NCBI RefSeq assembly: GCF_012927405.1
Contig: NZ_JABBGM010000012.1
Span: forward strand, 1-64,000
Source: Novosphingobium olei
GTDB taxonomy: Bacteria > Pseudomonadota > Alphaproteobacteria > Sphingomonadales > Sphingomonadaceae
Reading direction: 5' to 3'
DNA length: 64,000 nt
Shown here one piece after another: positions 34,829 to 43,350 of the stretch. The notes under the pieces were generated by a model that was not told the DNA's origin, searched no databases, and saw nothing but the letters and a program-made list of their open reading frames with translations. The translations under genes and the position numbers were made by a program. Within the stretch, counting starts at the first letter, position 1. Each line of letters begins with the position of its first letter.

Positions 34829-37021
34829 ATGATGACGCCTTCGAGGCCCATGGCATTCGTTCGCCGCGCGGAACCGGCGCTGGCGGGTTGCGGCACCGCG
34901 CTCGCGCTGCTGTTCGCGATCAACCCGGCCCATGCCCAGCAGGCGGCGCAACCGGCCCAGGCCAACGCGGCGGCGAACCCCGACGATGGCGAGATCATAG
35001 TCACTGCGCAGCGCCGCGAACAGACGCTGATGAAAGTGCCGCAGGCCGTCCAAGGCCTGTCGGGCGAAAGCCTTGTCAGGATGGGCGTGACCGACATCCA
35101 GTCGGCGATATCGCTGGTGCCGAGCGCGACGACCGGCTCGACCATTGGCGCGGGCAGCACCACCTACCAGATCCGCGCCATCGCTGCGTCCGAGACCGAC
35201 GGCGATCCGGCGGTGGGATACTACCTCGACAATTTTGCCTTCACCATGCCCGGCCGCCCTTATGCGCCGGCCGCCGATTTCTATGACCTGGAGCGCGTCG
35301 AAGTGCTGCGCGGGCCATCGGGCACGCTCTATGGCCTGGGCTCGATCGGCGGCACGATCAAGGTGCTGACCAAGGATCCCGAACTCGACGGTGTCAGTGG
35401 TTCGGTCCGCGCGACCGGCAATCTCACCGCCGGGGGCAAGCCCGGCTGGTCGGGCGACCAGATGCTCAATCTGCCGATCGTCGACGGCCAGGTCGCGCTG
35501 CGCGGGGTGATCAGCTACAAGCGGGTCGGCGGCTATGCCGACATCATCCCGACCGGGGTCAAGAACGACAACCCCTCGACCAGCTTCACCGGCAGGCTCA
35601 AGCTGCTGGCCAAGCCGACTGACAACCTGACGATTCGCCTTTCGGCCTGGCGCAACAATACCAAGCAGCGCTGGTCGAACCGCATCACCTTCTCCGAGCC
35701 TGCCAGCATCGACCAGCGGTTCGGCGAGGCGCTGTCAGACTACTGGCTGTTTGCCGGCGATATCGAATACGACATGGGCTTCGCCACGATCCAGAGCTCG
35801 ACCGGACACATCAAGAACACCGTCATTTCGAACAACGGCGGGTTCATCCCCGGCATCGGCAACTTCACCTCGTTATGGCCACTGGTCACCAACAACTTCA
35901 ACGAGGATCTGCGGCTGACGTCCAACGGAAACGGCCCCCTGCAGTACATCGTCGGCTTCTTCTACCAGAACGGCAACACTGCAGGTGGCCAGACCGTGCA
36001 GCTGCCCGACTTCCCGGTCGCTCCGGGGGTGATCGGCTTCAACACCGTCAATGACCGCAACCGGCTCTACAGCAAGGGCTGGGCGGTCTACGGTGAGGCG
36101 ACCTATTCGGCCTTCGACCGCAAGCTCGACGTGACCGTGGGTGGCCGGTACTACAAGGAGCAGCGCCGTTTCGAGGAGGACAGCCAGCTGGAGATCGCGG
36201 GCGCGGTCATCCCCAACCGCACCACCACGCGCGCCAGCCACGATACCTTCAACCCACGCGTCAACATCGCCTATCACGCAGCTCCCAATGCGATGATCTA
36301 TGCCGAAGTCGCCAAGGGCTTCCGCAGCGGCGCGATTACCTCGGCCTCGATCATCGGCGCATCGAACGCCGTTCTGGGCACGAACCTCTCGAACGTCTCG
36401 CCGCCCGATACGCTGTGGAACTACGAAGGCGGACTCAAGTGGGGTCTGTTCAACAACACCCTGCAGCTCGAAATCGCCGGCTACTATGTTGACTGGGCCA
36501 AGGCGCAGATCGAGCTGAGCCCCGCGCTCCAGACGATTGTCGCGCAAGTGGGCGACGTGCGCGGCCATGGCATCGAGCCGTCGATCACCTGGCGCACTCC
36601 TGTGCGCGGCCTCACGCTCAACTTTGCCGGCAACTTCAACTCGACCACGATCCACAACGTGCCGGCCGCGATCGTCGCGCATATTCCGCAACTGAAGGAA
36701 GGCAACCAGCTTCCGGGCACGGCCAAGACCACCTTCACGCTGGCGGGTTCGTACCAGACCCCGATCGGCGGCAACGGCCTGCAACTGCGGCTGAACGCGC
36801 GCTACAGCTACCGTTCGCGCCAGCAGAGCATCTTCAACGGCGTCTATGCCCCCTACAACGGGGTCGGTTACGCGCGGGCGAGCATCGGCAACGATCGGTG
36901 GGAAGCGGGCATTTTCAGCGACAACCTCGGCAACACGGTCGGCCCGCTCGACCGGCCGGGCGGCCAGAATCAAATCGTCTACCCGCGCACCGTCGGCATC
37001 TCGTTCGAAGCCCACTACTGA
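34829..37021 (+). CDS. TonB-dependent outer-membrane receptor
   Basis: 730 residues; AAGGGAGAGAG precedes ATGATG. A signal peptide ends near NPAHAQQAAQ. A TonB-box-like EIIVTAQRREQTL leads to the plug domain (VPQAVQGLSGESLVRMGV, RVEVLRGPSGTLYGLGSIGG), and the beta barrel ends RTVGISFEAHY with a terminal aromatic residue. This is the large sphingomonad receptor family used to import bulky aromatic or glycosidic compounds. Its place between the oxygenase and the GST suggests it imports the operon's substrate. Confidence 0.92.
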   Translation: MMTPSRPMAFVRRAEPALAGCGTALALLFAINPAHAQQAAQPAQANAAANPDDGEIIVTAQRREQTLMKVPQAVQGLSGESLVRMGVTDIQSAISLVPSATTGSTIGAGSTTYQIRAIAASETDGDPAVGYYLDNFAFTMPGRPYAPAADFYDLERVEVLRGPSGTLYGLGSIGGTIKVLTKDPELDGVSGSVRATGNLTAGGKPGWSGDQMLNLPIVDGQVALRGVISYKRVGGYADIIPTGVKNDNPSTSFTGRLKLLAKPTDNLTIRLSAWRNNTKQRWSNRITFSEPASIDQRFGEALSDYWLFAGDIEYDMGFATIQSSTGHIKNTVISNNGGFIPGIGNFTSLWPLVTNNFNEDLRLTSNGNGPLQYIVGFFYQNGNTAGGQTVQLPDFPVAPGVIGFNTVNDRNRLYSKGWAVYGEATYSAFDRKLDVTVGGRYYKEQRRFEEDSQLEIAGAVIPNRTTTRASHDTFNPRVNIAYHAAPNAMIYAEVAKGFRSGAITSASIIGASNAVLGTNLSNVSPPDTLWNYEGGLKWGLFNNTLQLEIAGYYVDWAKAQIELSPALQTIVAQVGDVRGHGIEPSITWRTPVRGLTLNFAGNFNSTTIHNVPAAIVAHIPQLKEGNQLPGTAKTTFTLAGSYQTPIGGNGLQLRLNARYSYRSRQQSIFNGVYAPYNGVGYARASIGNDRWEAGIFSDNLGNTVGPLDRPGGQNQIVYPRTVGISFEAHY

Positions 37022-37055
37022 TCCTGCCACCGCCTGATCCATTGGGAGAGTGCGA

Positions 37056-37727
37056 ATGATCTTCTACGATTTCGACCTGTTCGCACCCAACCCGTGGATC
37101 GCGTGGATCTTCGCGCAGGAGAAAGGAATCGTCCTCGAGCGGCGGTTTCTCGACCTGTTCACGCGTGAGAACAGGCGCGAGCCGTTCGTGTCGCGGGTCA
37201 ATCCGCTGGGCGAACTTCCCGCGCTCGAACTCGGCGACGGCACGGTCATCACCGAAGTCACGCCGATCTGCGAGTACCTCGAGGACATCTGTCCGGACCC
37301 GCCGTTGATCGGGTCGACGCCACAGGAGCGGGCGCAGACGCGGATGTGGGTGCGAAGGATCGACCAGAACATCGCCTGGCCGATGGGCGAAGGGTTTACC
37401 ACGCAGGAGGGCCGGGCGCTGTTCGAAGGCGACCACCAGCTCGACGGCGTCCTGGCAAAGCCGCTGCTCCCGCCCGAGGCCGCGCCGATCCTCAAGGCCA
37501 AGTCGCGCGCCAAGCTGCTGTGGCTTGACCGGCAGATGCAGGGCCAGCCCTATGTCTGCGGCAACCGGTTCACACTCGCCGACATCGTGCTCTACTGCTT
37601 TCTCCAGTTCGGCGAGAACCACGGCCAGCCGATTCCCGAGGAGGCACCCTGGTCGCGCGATTTCTTCGGACGGATGAAGGCACGGCCCACGACCTGGCAC
37701 GAGCCTGCCCCTGCGAGCAAAGGATGA
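37056..37727 (+). CDS. Glutathione S-transferase family protein
   Basis: 223 residues from the ATG at 37056 (GGGAGAG upstream); a GTG six bases earlier is less likely. The N-terminal thioredoxin-like domain has FAPNPWIAWIFAQEKGIVLE, the cis-Pro loop NPLGELPALELGDG and the glutathione-binding TEVTPICEYLED. The C-terminal helical domain has FTLADIVLYCFLQFGE. Possible jobs are glutathione-dependent ether cleavage, dehalogenation, isomerisation or detoxification of a reactive oxygenase product. Its stop overlaps the next start (ATGA). Confidence 0.88.
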   Translation: MIFYDFDLFAPNPWIAWIFAQEKGIVLERRFLDLFTRENRREPFVSRVNPLGELPALELGDGTVITEVTPICEYLEDICPDPPLIGSTPQERAQTRMWVRRIDQNIAWPMGEGFTTQEGRALFEGDHQLDGVLAKPLLPPEAAPILKAKSRAKLLWLDRQMQGQPYVCGNRFTLADIVLYCFLQFGENHGQPIPEEAPWSRDFFGRMKARPTTWHEPAPASKG

Positions 37728-38266
37728 CGACCATGCACGGCCCGATCATGCAACTCGGCTACGTCGTCGGCGATATCGCCACGAGCGCCGCCAACTGGCG
37801 CGCACGCACGGGGGCGGGTCCGTTCTTCCACCTGCCGTCGATGGCTTTCGACCGCTGGGCCTTCAACGGCGCGCCACAGGACCTGGTGCTGCATATCGCC
37901 TTTGCCCAGCTCGGCGACATCATGGTCGAACTGATCGAGCCGGTCGGTCCCTGGCCCAACGTCTATGGCGATGCGCCGCTGCCCAAGGGCGCGTGCCGAC
38001 CACACCACCACGCGTTCCTCGTCGGTGACCTCGACGGCGCTGCGGCGCATCTCGCAGCGGGTACGCCTGTGACCACCGGGCAGATCTCCGACAGCGCCCA
38101 ATTGCGCTATTACGATTGCCGCGACACGCTGGGCCTGCTGGTCGAGCTGATTTCGGACACGCCCGACACGCGCGCCTTCTTCGATATCGCCCGGCAGGGG
38201 GCAGAAGGATGGGACGGCGGCGGCCCTGTGCTGCGCCCCATTCCGGCCATGGGAGACGCAGCATGA
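37724..38266 (+). CDS. VOC (glyoxalase/dioxygenase fold) family protein
   Basis: 180 residues, with ATGA overlaps at both ends. It opens IMQLGYVVGDIATSAANWRA, a typical first beta-alpha-beta unit, and continues FAQLGDIMVELIEPVGPWP and CRPHHHAFLVGDLDGAAAHL with a His cluster (metal ligand region), then YYDCRDTLGLLVELISD with the C-terminal Glu ligand. Such proteins are glyoxalases, epimerases, lyases or extradiol-type dioxygenases; this sequence alone does not decide. It may open or rearrange the oxygenated substrate. Confidence 0.82.
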   Translation: MTTMHGPIMQLGYVVGDIATSAANWRARTGAGPFFHLPSMAFDRWAFNGAPQDLVLHIAFAQLGDIMVELIEPVGPWPNVYGDAPLPKGACRPHHHAFLVGDLDGAAAHLAAGTPVTTGQISDSAQLRYYDCRDTLGLLVELISDTPDTRAFFDIARQGAEGWDGGGPVLRPIPAMGDAA

Positions 38267-39042
38267 GCGATCCGGTTCGCATCCACCTCGTCACCGGCGG
38301 CAAGTATCACGATTTCGATCTGGCGCGCCGTGTCCTGTTGAACCTGATGGCAGAGGACGACCGCATCCGGGTGCGCTGCGCTGCAGACTTTTCCGGGATT
38401 GCGGACCTGTCAGCGTTTGCCGGGGTGATACTCTATACCTGCGACCTGATGCCCTCGGACGCGGAGGCCCGAGCCTTGGCCGACTTCGTCGCAGATGGCG
38501 GCAAGCTGTTCGCGCTGCACGGCGCCAATGCCGGGCTGGAATTTACCGATGGGCCAGAGATCGTCGCCAGCGGGGTGCGCATTCCGGGGCTGGTGAAACC
38601 AACGGCCGAAACCGTCGCGCCGGCATTCATGGAGCTGCTGGGCAGCCGCTTTGTCGCGCACCTGGCGGCCCAGCCGATGCACATCCACGTCGAGGATGAA
38701 GCCCATCCGATCACGCAGGGCCTGCAGGACTTTACCGTGATCGACGAGCCCTACATCGCCCATCCACTCTGCGATTACAGGACCCTGCTTTCGGCCCGCT
38801 ACAAGGGTGAGGCGCCGGGCTATCTCCTGGGGCAGTGGGACGACGACCCGCCGCGGCCCCAGCTTTACGTACGGGCCCACGGCAAGGGCGAAGTGGCTTA
38901 TTCGCCGCTGGGCCACGCCTGCGGGCGCTTCGACGCCCGCCCGCTGATGGACGAGGCTCCTATTGTCCGAGGACCGTGGGACAGTGCGCCGTTTCAGGAG
39001 TTGTTGCGACGCACAATTGGATGGATAGCCGGTTCGCGGTAG
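38263..39042 (+). CDS. ThuA-domain protein
   Basis: 259 residues from the ATG at 38263 (ATGA overlap with the VOC gene). The class-I glutamine-amidotransferase-like fold of ThuA is visible in HLVTGGKYHDFDLARRVLL, FAGVILYTCDLMPSDAEARA, GGKLFALHGANAGLEFTDG and YSPLGHACGRFDARP. ThuA proteins are linked to sugar and glycoside breakdown, but their exact chemistry is not settled. As the last gene of the oxygenase operon, it hints that the natural substrate has a sugar part or a cyclic polyol character. Confidence 0.85.
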   Translation: MSDPVRIHLVTGGKYHDFDLARRVLLNLMAEDDRIRVRCAADFSGIADLSAFAGVILYTCDLMPSDAEARALADFVADGGKLFALHGANAGLEFTDGPEIVASGVRIPGLVKPTAETVAPAFMELLGSRFVAHLAAQPMHIHVEDEAHPITQGLQDFTVIDEPYIAHPLCDYRTLLSARYKGEAPGYLLGQWDDDPPRPQLYVRAHGKGEVAYSPLGHACGRFDARPLMDEAPIVRGPWDSAPFQELLRRTIGWIAGSR

Positions 39043-39295
39043 TGCGAGCCCTTACCCACCTGCGTCAGGACATCCACGATTGGAGTGCATTGTTGCAGAT
39101 CTATGCGCCGATTGGGATGACCGCGAACGGCCCCTGCACACTCAAAGGAAACCGTTCCGGAACGTCCGTTTCTGAGCCAGTCAACTCGCCTGCTCAACAA
39201 TCCTCGGTGAACCTCTTGGTGAGTCACCCATCAGCGCCGCTTTTCGCCGAGATTCTTGCGCCTTAGCGCAGGACGTTGCGCGCATCTTTCCAGCG

Positions 39296-39415
39296 CTAGG
39301 CCTGCATAGTCGCGGGATCCCCCTCGCCCGCAGTAAATTCGACCTGCGCCGGGCCCACGCGGATCGAGTGCGAGAACACCGTCCCCGGCCAACGGTCGCG
39401 CTCGGCTTCGGCCAT
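39296..39415 (-). CDS. Possible 39-residue orphan
   Basis: A short frame (MAEAERDRWPGTVFSHSIRV ... ATMQA) with an unusually good ribosome-binding site (AGGGGAGG, ten bases before the ATG). No family is recognised. It may be the start of a larger deleted gene, or a true small protein. Confidence 0.3.
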   Translation of the reverse strand: MAEAERDRWPGTVFSHSIRVGPAQVEFTAGEGDPATMQA

Positions 39416-40071
39416 AGATCCGAGCCTCCCCTAATCCCATGCTTCGCACACCAGACGACGAAGAGGGATAAGGCCGATCCGGTCGATTACCCCGTCAAAA
39501 TGCGTGAGCATGCGAGTCAGCAACGGCCCCCCCCGCAATGTGAACGGCGGCGCGCCAGCGGTTAGCGCCGTGCATCGTCGCAGGTTACAGGTACCGGAGC
39601 GCGCCCGTTCCGGTCTGGTCGGCCTTGCTCGACGCGATAGGCAGCGCTCGAGCGTCGCGCTGGCTCCAAACTTGGGCCCGCATCGCCGAGCGACACTTGC
39701 GGCCGAACCAGCGCGCGCACTTCACCGATTGGGCCATTGGGCGCGCTGCTCAGATGGACAATGGCGGTCGCGGTGCGGGAGTGGTGCGTGGGAATGTCGA
39801 TATCCGGCGTGGTTTCAGACTGTTGAATTACTGCATCAGCGAGTCAGCATTTTATAGGCTGGGATTTGCCGGTGCGAAGCACGCAGGTCAGCTTCGTTCG
39901 TGAAGCGGGACGAGAGGTTGTCTCGGAAGGACGATAACTCGCAAATAGGGATTGCTGGGATGGACTTGGCAGTCGCTTCCGGAAAGTTCGGTAGCGCTTG
40001 AAACGCTGGCGAGGGTCCGAACAAAGGCGTATATTATGTTCGCTCACAAACCTTTAGAAGGGGAGCAACCA
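39416..40071. other. Intergenic before prkA
   Basis: Short overlapping frames without domain or start-signal support. A poly-C run occurs near 39530. The promoter of the prkA operon should lie in the last 150 bases, but I cannot point to a clear sigma-factor pattern. Confidence 0.4.
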
Positions 40072-42015
40072 GTGGCTGAAAGCGATCTGTTTTCCGATTT
40101 CATGCGGACGTTCGATCAACAGCGTCAGATAGAAATGTCGCTGGAAGATTACCTTGTCGCCTGCCGCAAGGACCCGCTGATGTATGCCAGCGCGCCTGAA
40201 AGGCTGCTGGCCGCGATCGGGGAACCGCAGATCGTGGATACGGCGCAGGACCAGCGCCTCGGCCGGATTTTCATGAACCGGACGATCAGAATCTATCCCA
40301 GTTTCTCCTCCTTCTACGGCATGGAACAGACGATCGAGCAGATTGTCAGCTTCCTGCGCCATGCCTCGCAAGGGCTGGAGGAGCGCAAGCAGATTCTCTA
40401 CCTGCTCGGACCGGTGGGGGGCGGCAAGTCGTCTCTGGCCGAACGACTCAAGGCGCTGATCGAACGGAATCCCGTCTATGCGCTCAAGGCCGGTGACGAG
40501 ATCAGCCCGATCTTTGACGCCCCGCTGTCGCTGTTCGATAGCGACCTCCACGGCCCAATGATCGAGGATCGGTACGGCATTCCGCGCCGGCGGCTGACAG
40601 GAATGGTCAGCCCCTGGTGCCGGAAGCGGCTCGATGAGTTCGGCGGAGACATCACGCGGTTTCGGGTCGTGCGACTGATGCCCTCGCAGATCCGGCAGAT
40701 CGCTGTTTCCAAAACCGAGCCGGGAGACGAGAACAATCAGGACATTTCCTCGCTGGTCGGCAAGGTCGATATCCGCAAGCTGGAAATGTTGTCGCAGAAC
40801 GACCCCGACGCCTACAGCTATTCGGGCGGGTTGAACCGCGCGAACCAGGGCATCCTCGAATTCGTCGAGATGTTCAAGGCGCCGATCAAAATGCTGCATC
40901 CGCTGCTCACCGCGACGCAGGAGGGCAATTACATCGGCACCGAAAATATTGGCGCCATCCCCTTTACCGGTGTAATCATGGCCCATTCGAACGAAAGCGA
41001 ATGGCAGAACTTCAAGAACAACAAGAACAACGAAGCCTTCATCGACCGCATCTTCGTGATCAAGGTGCCTTATTGCCTGCGCACCAACGAGGAACGGCAG
41101 GTCTATGAAAAGCTGCTGCGCGAATCCGAATTGGCATCGGCCCCGTGCGCACCGGGCACGCTCGACATGCTGGCGCGCTTCTCGGTGCTGACACGCCTGC
41201 GTGAACACGAAAATTCCAGCCTTTATTCGAAGATGCGCGTCTACAATGGCGAAATGCTGCGGGAGATCGACCCGCGCGCCAAGAGCTTGCAGGAATACCG
41301 CGACGCCGCCGGCGTGGACGAAGGCATGTCGGGCATCTCCACGCGCTTTGCCTTCAAAGCGCTGTCGGCGACGTTCAACCACGACACCATCGAGATCGCG
41401 GCGGACCCCGTCCATCTGATGTATGTGCTGGAAGGGATGATACGGCAGGAACAGTTCCCGGCCGAAACCGAGGCCCGTTACCTTGAATTCGTGAAGGGCG
41501 AACTTGCCCCGCGCTATGCCGAATTCATCGGCAACGAGATCCAGAAGGCCTATCTCGAATCCTACAACGACTACGGGCAGAACCTGTTCGACCGCTATGT
41601 CGCCTATGCCGATGCCTGGATCGAGGATCTCGATTTCAAGGATCCCGACACCGGGCAACTGCTCAACCGCGAGGTGATCGACCAGGAGCTGTCCAAGACC
41701 GAAAAGCCCGCAGGCATCGCCAACCCCAAGGACTTCCGCAACGAGGTGGTGAAGTTCGCACTGCGCATGCGCGCCGCAAACGAAGGTCGCAACCCGGCAT
41801 GGACATCGTACGAGAAGATCCGCGAGGTCATCGAAAAGCGCATGTTCAGTCAGGTGGAGGACCTGCTGCCGGTGATCAGCTTCGGATCAAAGAAGGATGG
41901 CGAAAGCACCAAGAAGCACAGCGAATTCGTGGAGCGTATGATCGTGCGCGGCTACACCGAACGGCAGGTCAGGCGCCTTGTGGAATGGTACATCCGGGTG
42001 AAGCAGGCAGGCTGA
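40072..42015 (+). CDS. prkA: PrkA-family serine protein kinase
   Basis: 647 residues from a GTG at 40072 with AAGGGGAG six bases before it. An ATG at 40036 has no such site, and the chosen length matches E. coli YeaG. The N-terminal PrkA/AAA domain has RIYPSFSSFYGMEQTIEQIV and Walker A LLGPVGGGKSSL, with a later IPFTGVIMAHSNESEWQNF. The C-terminal half is the PrkA kinase-like domain. In enterobacteria YeaG works with YeaH in nutrient and stationary-phase stress; PrkA was first described in Bacillus sporulation. First gene of a three-gene operon with yeaH and spoVR homologues. Confidence 0.94.
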   Translation: MAESDLFSDFMRTFDQQRQIEMSLEDYLVACRKDPLMYASAPERLLAAIGEPQIVDTAQDQRLGRIFMNRTIRIYPSFSSFYGMEQTIEQIVSFLRHASQGLEERKQILYLLGPVGGGKSSLAERLKALIERNPVYALKAGDEISPIFDAPLSLFDSDLHGPMIEDRYGIPRRRLTGMVSPWCRKRLDEFGGDITRFRVVRLMPSQIRQIAVSKTEPGDENNQDISSLVGKVDIRKLEMLSQNDPDAYSYSGGLNRANQGILEFVEMFKAPIKMLHPLLTATQEGNYIGTENIGAIPFTGVIMAHSNESEWQNFKNNKNNEAFIDRIFVIKVPYCLRTNEERQVYEKLLRESELASAPCAPGTLDMLARFSVLTRLREHENSSLYSKMRVYNGEMLREIDPRAKSLQEYRDAAGVDEGMSGISTRFAFKALSATFNHDTIEIAADPVHLMYVLEGMIRQEQFPAETEARYLEFVKGELAPRYAEFIGNEIQKAYLESYNDYGQNLFDRYVAYADAWIEDLDFKDPDTGQLLNREVIDQELSKTEKPAGIANPKDFRNEVVKFALRMRAANEGRNPAWTSYEKIREVIEKRMFSQVEDLLPVISFGSKKDGESTKKHSEFVERMIVRGYTERQVRRLVEWYIRVKQAG

Positions 42016-42036
42016 TGGAGGCGCGATAGCAGCACC

Positions 42037-43350
42037 ATGCACATCGTCGACCGCCGCCTGAACCCCGGAGGGAGAAGCCTGGTCAACCGCCAGCGGTTCC
42101 TGCGGCGGGCGCGGGCGGCGGTGCAGCAGGCGGTCCGCCAGAGCATCAAGGATCGCAGCATCAAGGACATCGATCGCGAAGGCCAGATCAGCATCCCGCG
42201 CGACAGCATCCACGAACCGACGCTGCACCGCACCAGCCATGGCGGCAACCGCGAACGGGTTCTGCCGGGCAACCGCGATTACCTGGAAGGCGACAGGATC
42301 CCCAGGCCATCCGGGCAATCCGGCGGCGGGTCCAGCGCGGGAACCGGCGATGGCGAGGACGATTTCCGCTTCGTCCTCACGCGCGAAGAATTTCTCGAAC
42401 TGTTCCTCGACGATCTCGAATTGCCCGATCTCGCCAAGCGTAAGCTAAAGGGCGAGGCGTCAAGCACGCCGCGCCGCGCGGGCTATACCACGGTCGGTTC
42501 GCCGTCGAACCTCTCGGTCCCCCGCACGATGCAGAAGGCGATGTCGCGCCGTCTGGCGCTGCGCCGCCCCGGCCGCGCCGACCTGGAACGGATAGAGGAG
42601 GAAATCGCCCAGGTGGAGGCGCACCAACCCGCGCAGGATGGGGATGCCGAACGGCTGGAGCAGCTCCGCGAAGAACACCAGCGCCTGCTGCGCCGACGCG
42701 CGCTGATCGCCTACATCGACCCCGTCGATTTGCGCTATCGCCGGTTCGAGGCCACGCCGCGCCCGATTGCCCAGGCGGTGATGTTCTGCCTGATGGACGT
42801 GTCCGGTTCGATGAGCGCGCACATGAAGGATCTGGCCAAGCGGTTCTTCGCGCTGCTCCACCTGTTCCTGACCCGCAGTTACGAATACGTCGAGGTCGTG
42901 TTTATCCACCACACCGACCACGCGGCAGAGGTGGACGAACAGACCTTCTTCCATTCGACCGTATCGGGCGGGACGGTCGTTTCCAGCGCGCTGGAGGAAA
43001 TGCTGGCGGTCGTCTCCGCCCGCTATCCGCCCGATGACTGGAATATCTATGTTGCCCAAGCGTCCGACGGCGACAACATCAACAACGACAATCCCAAGAC
43101 GGCCCGGCTGATGCGCGAGGATATCCTGCCGATCTCCCAGTACGTCGCCTATATCGAGGTCGGCGCTGAGGAGCGCCCAGTGGACGATGGACGCAAGAGT
43201 TCGCTGTGGTCGGCTTACGAGGAACTTCAGGCCACATCGCCCAACTTCGCCATGCGCAAGGTCCATCATCGCACCGAAATATATCCCGTGCTGCGTGACC
43301 TGTTCCAGCGCAGGAGCGACGAACGGGACCGCGCGAAAGGACGGGCATGA
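42037..43350 (+). CDS. yeaH: YeaH/YhbH-family protein (DUF444)
   Basis: 437 residues, 21 bases after prkA. The start MHIVDRRLNPGGRSLVNRQR is the family hallmark, followed by a charged region (DRSIKDIDREGQISIPRDSI). A C-terminal VWA-like domain has FCLMDVSGSMSAHMKDLAKR (a MIDAS-type DxSxS), VEVVFIHHTDHAAEVDEQTF and SGGTVVSSALEEML. It is the regular partner of the PrkA/YeaG kinase and probably its substrate or adaptor. The stop overlaps the spoVR start (ATGA). Confidence 0.94.
   Translation: MHIVDRRLNPGGRSLVNRQRFLRRARAAVQQAVRQSIKDRSIKDIDREGQISIPRDSIHEPTLHRTSHGGNRERVLPGNRDYLEGDRIPRPSGQSGGGSSAGTGDGEDDFRFVLTREEFLELFLDDLELPDLAKRKLKGEASSTPRRAGYTTVGSPSNLSVPRTMQKAMSRRLALRRPGRADLERIEEEIAQVEAHQPAQDGDAERLEQLREEHQRLLRRRALIAYIDPVDLRYRRFEATPRPIAQAVMFCLMDVSGSMSAHMKDLAKRFFALLHLFLTRSYEYVEVVFIHHTDHAAEVDEQTFFHSTVSGGTVVSSALEEMLAVVSARYPPDDWNIYVAQASDGDNINNDNPKTARLMREDILPISQYVAYIEVGAEERPVDDGRKSSLWSAYEELQATSPNFAMRKVHHRTEIYPVLRDLFQRRSDERDRAKGRA

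Noticed and set aside
40054..41658. A 534-codon frame antisense to prkA
   Set aside because: PrkA is certain on the plus strand; the shadow is Val/Leu/Arg-rich without pattern.
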